Of a stretch of 64,000 nucleotides of DNA, positions 16,714-26,199 are shown piece by piece (positions within the stretch are counted from its first letter, which is position 1; every line of letters starts with the position of its first letter). This DNA is from an uncultured Oscillospiraceae bacterium (GTDB lineage: Bacteria; Bacillota; Clostridia; Oscillospirales; Oscillospiraceae). The translations under genes were made by a program, and so were the position numbers. Where the stretch lies: the NCBI GenBank assembly GCA_947626345.1, contig CANQSF010000002.1, forward strand, positions 1 through 64,000. The letters are read 5' to 3'. The notes beneath the pieces are model-generated. The model searched no databases and was not told where the DNA came from. It saw only the letters and a program-made list of their open reading frames with translations.

Positions 16714-18222
16714 TCACTTCAACTGGAATGTACGGTATTGGATGGCCTCGGCCAGGTGCATGGCCTGGATGCGCTCCGCGCCGTCCAGGTCCGCGATGGT
16801 CCGGGCCACCCGGAGGATGCGGTCATAGCTGCGGGCGGTGAGGCCCAGGGCCTCGTAGGCCCCCTTCATCAGGGCGGAGCCCTCCGGGTCCAGGCCGCAG
16901 AAGGCCTCCATCTCCGCCGGGCCCATCCGGGCGTTCTCCAGCACGGCAGTGCCCGCGAACCGCTCCCGCTGGGCGGCGCGGGCGGCGTCCACCCGCTCCT
17001 TGATGGCGGCGGAGCTCTCCCCGCCGGGGCGGGCCTCCAGCTCCTCGTATTCCAGAGCCGGGACCTCCACCATGATGTCGATCCGGTCCAGCAGCGGGCC
17101 GGAGATCTTGCCCTGGTACTCCCGGACGGACCGCTCCGTGCACCGGCACCGGCCGGAGGGGTGGCCGTACCAGCCGCAGCGGCAGGGGTTCATGGCGCAC
17201 ACCAGCATGAACCGGCTGGGATAGGTGACGGTGCCGCTGGCCCGGGAGACGGTGACCTCCCCCTCCTCCAGGGGCTGGCGCAGCAGGTCGATCACGTCCC
17301 GGTGGAATTCCGGCAGCTCGTCCAGGAACAGCACCCCGTTGTGGGCCAGGCTCATCTCCCCCGGCCGCAGGTCCGCCCCGCCGGCCAGGGCCTGGCGAGA
17401 GGCGGTCTGGTTGGGAGCCCGGAAGGGCCGGCGGACCACCACGGGGTTCTCCGCCGTGGTGAGCCCCGCCACGGACCAGATGGCCGTGGTGCGCAGGGCC
17501 TCCTCCCGGTCCATGTCCGGCAGGATGCCGGGCAGGCGCTTGGCCAGCATGGATTTGCCCGCTCCCGGCGGGCCCACCATGAGCACGTTGTGTCCCCCGG
17601 CGGCGGCCACCTCCAGGGCCCGCTTGACGTTCTCCTGGCCCTTCACCTCGGCGAAATCCGGCACAGGTGCGCTGTCCGGATCGATGACGCCGGGGGCGGC
17701 GGGCTCCATCTCCCGCTCTCCCGCCAGGAAGGCCGTGAGCTGGCGGACGTTCTCCACCGGGTATACCTGCAGTCCCTGGGCGAAAGCCGCCTCAGCGGCG
17801 TTGTCCCGGGGCACGAACAGCCGCCTGGCCCCGGCGGCCTCCGCCGCCAGCGCCATGGGAAGAGCCCCGGAAACAGGCCGGAGCTGTCCCGTCAGGGACA
17901 GCTCGCCAAAAAACATGTCCTCCGGCCGGGGGGCCTTGCACTGGCCCGTGGCCGCCAGGATCCCCAGCAGCACCGGCAGGTCATAGACCGTGCCGGCCTT
18001 TTTCGTGTCCGCCGGGGCCAGATTCACCGTGATGCGGCTGACCGGGAAGTCCCAGCCGTTGTGCTTGATGGCGGCCCGGACCCGGTCGGCGGCCTCCTTC
18101 ACGGCGGCGTCGGGCAGGCCCACCATGTCCAGCCGGGGCAGCCCGGAGGAGATGGACACCTCCAGCTCCACCTCATACCCGCCTATTCCTTTGATGCCAA
18201 GGGAACGGATGCGTGCGTACAT
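16714..18222 (-). CDS. YifB-family Mg-chelatase-like AAA+ ATPase (ComM-like)
   Basis: 502 residues. The N-terminal domain has the family start (ARIRSLGIKGIGGYEVELEV) and a Lon-protease-like fold segment, followed by the AAA+ Mg-chelatase domain with Walker A GPPGAGKSM and Walker B LFLDELPE, then a cysteine-containing insert (MNPCRCGWYGHPSGRCRC) and the C-terminal Mg-chelatase subdomain. ComM in Gram-negative bacteria is a helicase that promotes branch migration during transformation. I chose the ATG at 18222 with AGAGG upstream; longer upstream reading frames run into repeat R2. Confidence 0.92.
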   Translation of the reverse strand: MYARIRSLGIKGIGGYEVELEVSISSGLPRLDMVGLPDAAVKEAADRVRAAIKHNGWDFPVSRITVNLAPADTKKAGTVYDLPVLLGILAATGQCKAPRPEDMFFGELSLTGQLRPVSGALPMALAAEAAGARRLFVPRDNAAEAAFAQGLQVYPVENVRQLTAFLAGEREMEPAAPGVIDPDSAPVPDFAEVKGQENVKRALEVAAAGGHNVLMVGPPGAGKSMLAKRLPGILPDMDREEALRTTAIWSVAGLTTAENPVVVRRPFRAPNQTASRQALAGGADLRPGEMSLAHNGVLFLDELPEFHRDVIDLLRQPLEEGEVTVSRASGTVTYPSRFMLVCAMNPCRCGWYGHPSGRCRCTERSVREYQGKISGPLLDRIDIMVEVPALEYEELEARPGGESSAAIKERVDAARAAQRERFAGTAVLENARMGPAEMEAFCGLDPEGSALMKGAYEALGLTARSYDRILRVARTIADLDGAERIQAMHLAEAIQYRTFQLK

Positions 18223-18270
18223 GGGGCTACCTCTTTTCATCTCAAATGTCCGAAGGGCGACATTATGGAA

Positions 18271-18380
18271 GGCTCCCTTGTGCAAAGGGAGCAGTCACCG
18301 CCGTCAGGCGGTGACTGAGGGATTGTTACAACCCCTCCGGCCGCTTTTGGCGGCCACCTCCCCTTACACAGGGGAGGCTT
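18271..18380 (+). repeat. Composite palindromic repeat, copy R2
   Basis: Left terminal stem CTCCCTTGTGCAAAGGGAG, second stem AGTCACCGCC / GGCGGTGACT, AGGGATTGT, then ACAACCCCTCCG, stem GGCCGC/GCGGCC and CTCCCCTTACACAGGGGAG. It is the most compact complete copy (110 bp) and lies between aspS and yifB. Confidence 0.9.
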
Positions 18381-18413
18381 TCAAAGCGGTGTGCGCCTTG
18401 CGGCGCGGGGGTG

Positions 18414-20189
18414 TTATTCCTCCGTGCCTACGATCGCGATATGCAGCTCGTCCAGCTGCTTTTGCTCCACGGCGGAGGGGGCGCCCATCATCACGTCCTG
18501 GGCGTTCTTGTTCATGGGGAAGGGGATGATCTCCCGGATGGAGGCCTCGCCGGCCAGCAGCATCACCATCCGGTCCACGCCCGGGGCGATGCCCGCGTGG
18601 GGGGGCGCGCCGTAGCAGAAGGCGTTGTACATGGCCGGGAACTTGCTCTTCACGTCGGCCTCGCCCAGGCCCACCATCTCGAATGCCTTGACCATGATCT
18701 CCGGGTCGTGGTTGCGCACCGCGCCGGAAGAAAGCTCCACGCCGTTGCACACCAGGTCGTACTGATAGGCGTAGATGTCCAGGGGGTCCACCTCGCCCTT
18801 TTCCGCCTTTTCCAGGATCTCCAGGCCACCGTTGGGCATGGAGAAGGGGTTGTGGCAGAACTCCAGCTGGCCGGACTCCTCGCCAATCTCGAACATGGGG
18901 AAGTCCACGATCCAGCAGAACTCATAGCGCTTCTCGTCCATATGGCCGGGCACAGCCGCGCCCAGCATCTTCAGGGCCACGCCCGCGGTCTTGCGGGCGG
19001 CGTCCGCCGTGCCGGCGGCGATGAGGCCCAGGCTGCCGGGGGCCATGCCCAGCTCCTTGAGCGCATCCTCGTGACCGGCGAAGAACTTGGCCACGCCGCC
19101 CACCAGGGCGCCCGTGTCATCCATGCGCACCCAGTAGGGCTTCTGGCCCGCCTGGACGGCCACGTCGTCGCAGAGCTTGTCGATCTGCTTGCGGGTCAGC
19201 TCCGCGCCGGTGCAGGGCACCAGCTTCACCATGGCCGCCTCCTGGAAGGGGGCGAAATCGGTGCTCTTCGCCAGGGCGGTCATGTCCCGCAGCGTCAGGT
19301 CGATGCGCAGGTCCGGCTTGTCGGTGCCGTAGGTGTCCAGCGCGTCATTGTAGCGGATGCGCCGGAAGGGGGGCTGGGAGGCGATATCATAGATGCCGTA
19401 CTTGGCGAACACCGGCGGCAGCACGTCCTCGATGACGGCGAACACGTCCTCCTGGCCGGCGAAGGCCATCTCCATATCCAGCTGATAGAACTCGCCGGGG
19501 GACCGGTCGCCCCGGGCGTCCTCGTCCCGGAAGCAGGGGGCGATCTGGAAGTACCGGTCGAAGCCGGAGGTCATGAGCAGCTGCTTGAACTGTTGGGGGG
19601 CCTGGGGCAGGGCATAGAACTTGCCCGGGTGCTTCCGGGCCGGCACCAGGTAATCCCGGGCGCCCTCCGGGCTGGAGGCCGTCAGGATGGGGGTGGTGAT
19701 CTCCAGGAAGCCGTGGTCGATCATGGCGCTGCGCAGGGCTGCCACCACGTTGCACCGCAGGATGATGTTCTTTTTTACCTCCGGGTTGCGCAGATCCAGG
19801 TACCGGTATTTCAGGCGGATGGCCTCGTCGGCCTGGCGGCTGCGGTTGATCTCGAAGGGCAGCTCGTTATACTGGCAGCGGCCCAGCACCTGGACCGTCT
19901 CGGGGACGATCTCGATGTCGCCGGTGGGGAGCTTGGGGTTCTTGCTGTCCCGCTCCCGGACCGTGCCGGTCACAGAGACGGTGCTTTCTTTGGAGATGGC
20001 CCGGAAGGCCCGGACCATGTCATCGGTCTCGGCCACCACCTGGGTGGTGCCGTAAAAGTCCCGGATCACCGCGAAGGCCAGGGCGGAGCTCACCACCCGG
20101 ACGTTCTCCAGCCAGCCGACGATCTTCACCTTCTGCCCGGCGTTCTCCAGCCGCAGCTCATTGCAGGTATGGGTGCGCATTTGTGTCAT
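18414..20189 (-). CDS. aspS: Aspartyl-tRNA synthetase
   Basis: 591 residues, the bacterial long form with an N-terminal OB-fold anticodon-binding domain, the class II catalytic core and the bacterial GAD insertion. Class II motif 2 (FRDEDARGDR) and motif 3 (GIAPGVDRMVMLL) are visible. It charges tRNA-Asp, or tRNA-Asp and tRNA-Asn if non-discriminating, which sequence inspection cannot decide. The ATG overlaps the hisS stop as ATGA, so hisS-aspS form a coupled operon. Confidence 0.97.
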   Translation of the reverse strand: MTQMRTHTCNELRLENAGQKVKIVGWLENVRVVSSALAFAVIRDFYGTTQVVAETDDMVRAFRAISKESTVSVTGTVRERDSKNPKLPTGDIEIVPETVQVLGRCQYNELPFEINRSRQADEAIRLKYRYLDLRNPEVKKNIILRCNVVAALRSAMIDHGFLEITTPILTASSPEGARDYLVPARKHPGKFYALPQAPQQFKQLLMTSGFDRYFQIAPCFRDEDARGDRSPGEFYQLDMEMAFAGQEDVFAVIEDVLPPVFAKYGIYDIASQPPFRRIRYNDALDTYGTDKPDLRIDLTLRDMTALAKSTDFAPFQEAAMVKLVPCTGAELTRKQIDKLCDDVAVQAGQKPYWVRMDDTGALVGGVAKFFAGHEDALKELGMAPGSLGLIAAGTADAARKTAGVALKMLGAAVPGHMDEKRYEFCWIVDFPMFEIGEESGQLEFCHNPFSMPNGGLEILEKAEKGEVDPLDIYAYQYDLVCNGVELSSGAVRNHDPEIMVKAFEMVGLGEADVKSKFPAMYNAFCYGAPPHAGIAPGVDRMVMLLAGEASIREIIPFPMNKNAQDVMMGAPSAVEQKQLDELHIAIVGTEE

Positions 20190-21529
20190 GTTTCGTTCTC
20201 CTTCACCGGTTTGACCGGCTCTTTCAAATTCTCCCGGATAAGGGCGGCCGCCTCCTGGCAGGACACGGTCACCTGGCCGCCGGAGCGCAGGTCCTTCAGA
20301 CCTACGGTCCCGGCCTCCCGCTCGCTCTCCCCCACCACCACGGCGTAGGGGACGGCCAGCTTATCGGCATAGGCGAACTTCGCCTTTGTCTTTTTCTTCT
20401 CAGTATAGACCTGGGTGCGGACCCCGCCGGCCCGCAGCGCCGCGGCGCAGCGCACGGCGTAATCCAGCTCCTCCCCCAGTGGGATCACCAGCGCGTCGCA
20501 GGGGGCGGTGGGCAGCTCGTCGCTCAAAAGGCCCTGCTCCTGCAGGATGTAGAACAGCCGGGTCACGCCGATGGACAGGCCCACCCCGGGCAGCTTTTTG
20601 TCCGTGTAGTACCCGGCCAGGTCGTCGTACCGGCCGCCGGAGCAGATGCTCCCCACCTCCGGGTGGTCCAGCAGCTGGGTCTCATACACCGTGCCGGTGT
20701 AGTAGTCCAGTCCCCGGGCGATGGTCAGGTCCACCCGCCACGCCTCGTCCGGCACCCCCAGGCCCGGCAGCAGCGCCGTCACGGCCTTCAGTTCCGCCAG
20801 GCCGGCGTCCAGGGTCTCGTTTTTCCCGGCCAGCGCCTCCAGCGTGGCCATGGGATCGCCGGACGCCAGTATGTCCAGAAGCTCCGCCGCCTTTTCCGGC
20901 GTCATGCCCAGCTCCGTGAGGATGGCGGCCACCTTTTCCCGGCCGATCTTCTCCAGCTTGTCCACCGTGCCCAGCACGGCGGCGGCCTGCTCTCCCACGC
21001 CCAGCAGGGCGAACAGGCCGTTGAGGATCTTGCGGTTGTTGATGCGGATGCAGAACCGCCGGATGCCCAGGCTCCGCAGGGCCTGGCAGATGACGGCGGG
21101 CATCTCCGCGTCGTTGGCGATGTCCAGCTCGCCGTCGCCGATCACGTCGATGTCGGCCTGATAGAATTCCCGGAACCGGCCCCGCTGGGCCCGCTCCCCC
21201 CGGTAGACCTTGCCGATCTGATACCGGCGGAAGGGGAAGGTGAGCTGGCCGTAGTTCATGGCCACATATTTGGCCAGGGGGACCGTCAGATCGAACCGCA
21301 GGGCCAGGTCGCTGTCGCCCTTGGTGAAGCGGTAGATCTGCTTTTCTGTCTCGCCGCCGCCCTTGGCCAGCAGGATCTGGGCCGACTCCACGGCGGGGGT
21401 GTCGATGGCGGTGAAGCCGTACAGCTCATAGGTCCGGCGCAGCGCGTCCAGCACCGCGTTCATCTGGGCCTGGGAGGCGGGCAGCAGCTCCATGAACCCG
21501 GACAGGGTCCGGGGCTTGATACGTTCCAT
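20186..21529 (-). CDS. hisS: Histidyl-tRNA synthetase
   Basis: 447 residues. The class II core is evident (motif 2 GRFREFYQADID; histidine-specific motif ARGLDYYTGTVYE and SICSGGRYDDLAGYY), followed by the C-terminal anticodon domain. I chose the ATG at 21529 (MERIKPRTLSGFMELLP), which matches family starts. It is the first gene of the hisS-aspS operon. Confidence 0.97.
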   Translation of the reverse strand: MERIKPRTLSGFMELLPASQAQMNAVLDALRRTYELYGFTAIDTPAVESAQILLAKGGGETEKQIYRFTKGDSDLALRFDLTVPLAKYVAMNYGQLTFPFRRYQIGKVYRGERAQRGRFREFYQADIDVIGDGELDIANDAEMPAVICQALRSLGIRRFCIRINNRKILNGLFALLGVGEQAAAVLGTVDKLEKIGREKVAAILTELGMTPEKAAELLDILASGDPMATLEALAGKNETLDAGLAELKAVTALLPGLGVPDEAWRVDLTIARGLDYYTGTVYETQLLDHPEVGSICSGGRYDDLAGYYTDKKLPGVGLSIGVTRLFYILQEQGLLSDELPTAPCDALVIPLGEELDYAVRCAAALRAGGVRTQVYTEKKKTKAKFAYADKLAVPYAVVVGESEREAGTVGLKDLRSGGQVTVSCQEAAALIRENLKEPVKPVKENET

Positions 21530-21612
21530 AGTCGCTCCTCGTGTCATTGGGGATAAAGACAGCGGCATGAAGCGGCGGCCGGGCTCCGGCCGCCGTCTGC
21601 GCGCTCAGTCGG

Positions 21613-22020
21613 TCATCTTCTCGTCTTGGGGTTGACGATGTCGCGCCAGGCGAAGTCGCCCCGGCGCAGGCCCTGGATGAGCACCTCCGCCGTGGCCATG
21701 TTGGAGGCGAAGGGGATGTTGTGGTTGGCGCACAGCAGGGCGATCTCGTTCACCGGGCCGAACAGCTCCGGGTGATAGGGGTCGGCGAAGAACAGCACCA
21801 GGTCGATCTCGTTGTAGGCGATGCGGGCGCCGATCTGCTGCACGCCGCCCTGGGCGGCGCCCATGTACAGCTCGATGGGCAGGCCCGTGGCCTCGCTGAC
21901 CAGCTTGCCGGTGGCGTTGGTAGCGACGATGTTGTGCTCCGCAAGGATCCCGCAGTAGGCGATGCAGAACTGCACCATCAGCTCTTTCTTTCCGTCGTGT
22001 GCCATCAATGCGATATTCAT
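21613..22020 (-). CDS. Methylglyoxal-synthase-like protein with altered active site
   Basis: 135 residues, with the MGS fold over its entire length (NIALMAHDGKKELMVQF start, TNLATAEVLI-like NMATAEVLIQGL end). True MgsA converts dihydroxyacetone phosphate to methylglyoxal. His8, Asp9 and Lys12 of the first motif and the Asp of the later F-x-DP motif are present. The phosphate-binding TGTTG loop reads TNATG, and the catalytic Asp of GGDQQ is Val (GGVQQ). The conserved His and Asp of the HEPDV stretch have no clear counterparts (FGPVNE). It may therefore lack synthase activity and bind a related phosphate ligand. It sits downstream of PBP2 in the shape-gene run. Confidence 0.8.
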   Translation of the reverse strand: MNIALMAHDGKKELMVQFCIAYCGILAEHNIVATNATGKLVSEATGLPIELYMGAAQGGVQQIGARIAYNEIDLVLFFADPYHPELFGPVNEIALLCANHNIPFASNMATAEVLIQGLRRGDFAWRDIVNPKTRR

Positions 22021-22089
22021 AGACAGTCTCCGATCTATAGAGTGGCCGGCCGGGACGGGGTCCCGGCAGCCCGGATTTGTTCGTTCGTT

Positions 22090-24180
22090 TTATTGCAGGA
22101 GCGTCAGCTCGTTTTCGGTCTGCTGGGTGCTGGTCTTGAAGTCGAAGTAATACTGCAGCACTTCCCGGGCCATGGTGGCCAGGTTCGCGCCCACGGCGCC
22201 GTTCTCCAGGGCCACGGCCACCGCGATCTCCGGGTCCTCATAGGGGGCATAGCAGATGAAGAAGGCGTCGTTGGTGCCGAAGCCGGTCTCGGTGGTGCCG
22301 GTCTTGGCGGCCACGGTATAGGCGAAGCCGGCGAAGGGGATCCGGGCGGTGCCTTCCGTCACGGCGCCCCGCATCCCCGAGTGGATCAGATCCCAGGTCT
22401 CCTGGGTGGTCTGGATCTGATCGATCACCTCCGGCTCCCGCTCGTAAACGCTCTCGGAGTAATCGTAGCTGGAGGCGGACTTGAGGATGGAGCAGCTGTA
22501 GGTGGTGCCGGAGTTGGCGATGGCCGCGCAGTACCGGGCCAGCTGGATGGGGGTCACCAGGGTGAAGCCCTGGCCGATGGAGGCCTGGATGGTGTCGGCG
22601 GCGAACCAGCTGGCCTCCCGCCGGCCCTCGTAGCGCCACGCCTTGTACTCGGGGGAGGCTACCTGGCCCACCTCCTCGTACAGCTCGATGCCCGTGGGCT
22701 CGCCCAGCCCCAGCATGGCGGCGTACTTGTCGATGTTCTTGATGGTGATCAGGTCGCCCGTGGAGTAGAAGAAGAAGTTGCAGCTGTAGGTCAGCGCCTT
22801 GTCCACGGTGAGGGCCCCGTGCCGCGCGGTGCAGCCGGGGGCGTAGCCCGCGTCCTTGTATTTCTCGTAGACGCCGGTGCAGACGAACTCCGTGTCCTTG
22901 TCGATGAAGCCCTCCGCCAGGGCCGCCAGGGCCATGCAGGGCTTGAAGGTGGAGCCGGGAGAGTACAGGCCCTGGAGGGCACGGTTCAGCATGGGCCGGC
23001 TCTCGTCCTCATTCAGGACCGAGAAGTCCTGCAGGAAGGTATCCAGGTTGTAGGTGGGGTAGGTGGCGATGCACAGCGGCTCGCCGGTCTTCACGTCGAT
23101 GACCACCAGGGAACCGCCCTCGATCAGGTCCCGCAGCTGGTCCAGCTCTCCCGCCGCCCGGTGCTGGGCGTTGGTGACCTCGGTCTGGGCGTTGGTGTTG
23201 GTGATATAGGTGGCCAGGGCGGTCTCGCCGGCGCCCTGCAGCTCGATGTCCAGGGTCAGGTAGATGTTGTTGCCCGGCTGGGGGACCTTTTCATAGACGG
23301 TGCTGGTGACCACGCCCTCGCTGGTGCTGGTCAGCCAGGCCAGACCGTCGGTGCCGTGGAGCAGGTCCTCGAAGGCGGCCTCCGCGCCGGATTTGCCCAC
23401 CGTGGCGTTCAGGGGATAGCCCTTGTCCTTGTAGGTCTCATACTCCTCCGCGCTCATCAGGCCGGTGTAGCCCAGGATGTGGGGGGCGTAGGAGGTGTTG
23501 TACTCGCGGACATAGCCCACCTGCACGTCCACGCCGGGAAGGTCCGCCTCCATGAGGGAGGTGATGGTGCTGATGTTCACGTCCTGAGCGAAGATATAGT
23601 CCGCGGTGGCGATGTCGTAGCGCACGTTCACCGCGTAGCGGATGGCGGCGATGACGCGCATCTCAGCGGCGGAGTAGTTGCCGTCGATGCCGTAGCGGGT
23701 GCGCATCTCGGCCATGACCTCCACGGCGGAGGCGTCCTCGTCCAGCTTGTTGGCCTTCAGCCAGGCGTCCATCAGCAGCCGCTGGGTGGCGGACATGTCC
23801 GTGAACTCCCAGGGGGTGGAGGCGGTGATGGGCAGCTCGTCGTTGTAGCTGTCGCCGTTGGCCTCGATGATTTGGCACATGCGCAGGATGTCGGCGTTGA
23901 TCTCGTTGTTGTCCAGGCCGGCGTAGAACAGCTCGTTCTCGTTGATGAGCAGGTTGTTGCAGTTGCGGTTGGACACCAGCAGCCGGCCGTACCGGTCCAT
24001 CATGTTCCCCCGGGCGGCGATGATGGCCTCCTCGGTGGAGATGGATTCGGTGGACTCCAGGTATGCCTGGTTCCCGCCCTTGATCTGCAGCTGGTAGAGG
24101 GTGACGAAAAACAGCGCCAGCACCGCCACCAGGACCATGCCCAGGAAGGCCAGCCGCCCGGGACTGATGAGCTTTCTCAT
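22090..24180 (-). CDS. mrdA: Penicillin-binding protein 2 (elongation transpeptidase)
   Basis: 696 residues. One N-terminal membrane helix (GRLAFLGMVLVAVLALFFVTLY) is followed by the PBP dimerisation domain and the transpeptidase domain. The active-site motifs are present: S-x-x-K as STFK at about residue 407, the SxN motif (YSCNFFFY), and KTG (AAKTGTTE) near residue 626. It crosslinks peptidoglycan during lateral wall growth. It follows mreC and mreD in the order typical of shape operons, so it probably works with the MreBCD complex. No mreB or rodA is nearby. Confidence 0.93.
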   Translation of the reverse strand: MRKLISPGRLAFLGMVLVAVLALFFVTLYQLQIKGGNQAYLESTESISTEEAIIAARGNMMDRYGRLLVSNRNCNNLLINENELFYAGLDNNEINADILRMCQIIEANGDSYNDELPITASTPWEFTDMSATQRLLMDAWLKANKLDEDASAVEVMAEMRTRYGIDGNYSAAEMRVIAAIRYAVNVRYDIATADYIFAQDVNISTITSLMEADLPGVDVQVGYVREYNTSYAPHILGYTGLMSAEEYETYKDKGYPLNATVGKSGAEAAFEDLLHGTDGLAWLTSTSEGVVTSTVYEKVPQPGNNIYLTLDIELQGAGETALATYITNTNAQTEVTNAQHRAAGELDQLRDLIEGGSLVVIDVKTGEPLCIATYPTYNLDTFLQDFSVLNEDESRPMLNRALQGLYSPGSTFKPCMALAALAEGFIDKDTEFVCTGVYEKYKDAGYAPGCTARHGALTVDKALTYSCNFFFYSTGDLITIKNIDKYAAMLGLGEPTGIELYEEVGQVASPEYKAWRYEGRREASWFAADTIQASIGQGFTLVTPIQLARYCAAIANSGTTYSCSILKSASSYDYSESVYEREPEVIDQIQTTQETWDLIHSGMRGAVTEGTARIPFAGFAYTVAAKTGTTETGFGTNDAFFICYAPYEDPEIAVAVALENGAVGANLATMAREVLQYYFDFKTSTQQTENELTLLQ

Positions 24181-24201
24181 GTGGGTTCCTTTCTGCCGCC
24201 G

Positions 24202-24756
24202 TCACCGGCCCATGGGCCGGGAGGCGATCAGCTTGCAGGGGACATATACGACCATGCCCAGGATCAGGCTGTAGAGGACCTGGATCAGGCCCGTCCGCCA
24301 GACGGGCCAGTCACCCCCGCTGCCCAGCAGGGCCGCCCGGAAGGCGCGCACGTCCTCGTCCAGGAAAAACAGGAACGGGAACATCTGGCACAGGGCGATG
24401 ACCGCCAGGGTCAGCAGGGACAGCGCGATGAAGGACACGAGACCCTTGTGGAGCATATATTTTCCCAGCACGCCGGTGAAAAATCCGGCGGTGGGCAGCA
24501 GCACCGTGAACAGCGCCACGCTGTTGGCATAGGCGATGTCGGAGAAGATCCCCGCCACAAGGCCCACCATGCCGCCCCAGAGGCCGCCCTCGAACAGGCC
24601 CACCGCCACCACCGCCGACGGCACCAGCATGGGGCGCACGCCCAGCACCGGTATCCGGACCAGCACCATGTCCTGGAGCACGAACAGCACCACCAGCATC
24701 AGCCCGTAGGCGATGGACCGCCGCAGCTTGGAAAGGTCGATCAGATCGAGCAGCAT
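24202..24756 (-). CDS. mreD: Rod shape-determining protein MreD
   Basis: 184 residues, strongly hydrophobic with five or so predicted membrane helices. It has the typical MreD pattern (RPMLVPSAVVAVGLFEGGLWGGMVGLVAGIF-type stretch, with the conserved G-x-x-x-G-x-x-x-D at GLVAGIFSD). It follows mreC by 4 bases and precedes the PBP2 gene by 21. MreD is the membrane partner of MreC in the elongation machinery. Confidence 0.9.
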   Translation of the reverse strand: MLLDLIDLSKLRRSIAYGLMLVVLFVLQDMVLVRIPVLGVRPMLVPSAVVAVGLFEGGLWGGMVGLVAGIFSDIAYANSVALFTVLLPTAGFFTGVLGKYMLHKGLVSFIALSLLTLAVIALCQMFPFLFFLDEDVRAFRAALLGSGGDWPVWRTGLIQVLYSLILGMVVYVPCKLIASRPMGR

Positions 24757-24760
24757 GGCC

Positions 24761-25609
24761 TTACTCCTGAATGGTGAAGTCGGTGATGACGAACACCTGG
24801 GTCAGACTGCCCAGGTCGCAGGCGGGCTCCACCACGCCGTAGATGGTCTGGCCGTTGCCCTCGCTGAGCACGGCGCTGATATAGCCGATGATCAGTCCCT
24901 GGGGGATGGAGCCTCGGCCGGAGGTGAGCACCGCCTCGCCCTCCACCAGCTGGGCGTTCTCGGACAGGTAGGTCAGGCGCAGCTCGTTTTGCTGCATCAG
25001 CGAGAACTCGCCCACGCACATGCCCACCGCGCCGGCCTCGCCCACCAGGGCGCCTACGTCGATGCCGGAGTCCACCACGGTGCGCACGGTGCACCAGCTG
25101 TCCCCCAGCTCGATGATCTGGCCCACCAGGGCCCCGTACTCGGTGATGACGCAGTCGCCCACCTCGATGGGGTTGGTGGCGTTGTCAGAGCCCTTGGAGA
25201 TGCGGAAGGTGCTCTCCCAGTTGGAGCTGGACCACTCGGTGATCTTGGCGGATTCCAGCACGTAGTCGGTGTGCCGCTGCGCGAAGTTGAGCAGCTCCCG
25301 CAGCCGGACGTTCTCCTCCTCGAACTCGTTGGCGCTGATGATGGACTGCTGGGCCTCGGCCAGCTGGGCCCGGAGGGCGTTGTTCTCCGCCACCAGCTGA
25401 TCGTATTCGTAGATATAGCCGTAGATGCCCTCGATCCACTCGGCGGCGGAGGAGGCGGCCTGGCCCACCGCACTGGACAGGGACCCGGTCACGTTGGCCA
25501 GCAGCCCGGCCCGGCCCTTCAGCAGCGCCGCCGCTATGGCGGCGATCAGCACCACGGCCATGACGGCCGCGCCGATCCGCGGGCCGTATTTTTTGATGTA
25601 TTGCTTCAA
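24761..25609 (-). CDS. mreC: Rod shape-determining protein MreC
   Basis: 282 residues. One N-terminal membrane helix (GAAVMAVVLIAAIAAALL) is followed by a coiled coil (LVAENNALRAQLAEAQQSI) and the MreC beta-barrel domain (GALVGQIIELGDSWCTVRTV). It is a periplasmic-side scaffold for the elongation machinery. Translation appears to start at a TTG that overlaps the maf stop (TTGA), so maf and mreC are coupled. Confidence 0.92.
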   Translation of the reverse strand: MKQYIKKYGPRIGAAVMAVVLIAAIAAALLKGRAGLLANVTGSLSSAVGQAASSAAEWIEGIYGYIYEYDQLVAENNALRAQLAEAQQSIISANEFEEENVRLRELLNFAQRHTDYVLESAKITEWSSSNWESTFRISKGSDNATNPIEVGDCVITEYGALVGQIIELGDSWCTVRTVVDSGIDVGALVGEAGAVGMCVGEFSLMQQNELRLTYLSENAQLVEGEAVLTSGRGSIPQGLIIGYISAVLSEGNGQTIYGVVEPACDLGSLTQVFVITDFTIQE

Positions 25610-26199
25610 GGCAGCTTAACTCCCGCTTTAGAAAGCATCGTTCCCAAAAGGCACAGGGGAAGGCCCACCACGTTGTAGTAGTCCCCCTCGATCCGCTCCA
25701 CGAAAAGCCCCGCCCGGCCCTGATAGCCGTAGGCCCCGGCCTTGTCCATGGGCTCGCCGGTGGCCACATAGGCGTCGATCTCGGCGTCGGTCATCTCCCG
25801 GAAGAACACCCGGGTCATCGCCAGGCGGGTGTCGTTATAGAAGGGGACAGTCGGATACACGCCGTACCGCACCAGGCTCACGCCGGTGTACACCTGATGC
25901 TCCCGGCCGGAGAGCATCCGCAGCATCCGCCGGGCGTCGGCCTCGTCCCGGGGCTTGCCCAATATCTGGCCGTTGATCCCCACCACCGTGTCCGCGCCGA
26001 TCACCAGCGCCTCGGGGTGGGCCCGGGCCACTTGGCGGGCCTTTTCCAGGGACAGGTACCAGGCCGTCCGGCCCGCTTCCCCCTCCGCCTCCTTGGGCGG
26101 CTCCTCCGGCCCCGGGGCGGGGACGACGGTGAAAGGCAGGCCGAAATATCCCATGAGCTCCTGCCTCCGGGGGGAGGCCGAGGCCAATATCAGTTCCAT
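25606..26199 (-). CDS. maf: Maf-family nucleoside triphosphate pyrophosphatase
   Basis: 197 residues. The family signature SASPRRQEL is at the N-terminus, the catalytic Asp region reads VIGADTVV, and the GKP-x-D and YQG-x-x-G loops are present. The enzyme hydrolyses non-canonical or modified nucleotides (dTTP/UTP or modified bases). The location directly before mreC is common in Firmicutes. I chose the ATG at 26199, which has AAAGGAG upstream and overlaps the end of the U32 gene by 10 bases. Confidence 0.92.
   Translation of the reverse strand: MELILASASPRRQELMGYFGLPFTVVPAPGPEEPPKEAEGEAGRTAWYLSLEKARQVARAHPEALVIGADTVVGINGQILGKPRDEADARRMLRMLSGREHQVYTGVSLVRYGVYPTVPFYNDTRLAMTRVFFREMTDAEIDAYVATGEPMDKAGAYGYQGRAGLFVERIEGDYYNVVGLPLCLLGTMLSKAGVKLP

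Noticed and set aside
15433..18318. A 961-codon open frame on the plus strand opposite thiI and yifB
   Set aside because: Same reason: no recognisable domain, and both opposite genes are certain.
21721..24777. A 1018-codon open frame on the plus strand opposite mgsA-like, PBP2 and mreD genes
   Set aside because: It runs through three recognisable genes on the other strand and has no domain of its own. Long antisense frames are expected at this GC content.
24761..25609. An ATG start for mreC
   Set aside because: No ATG with a ribosome binding site precedes the membrane helix; the TTG that overlaps the maf stop fits length and coupling better.
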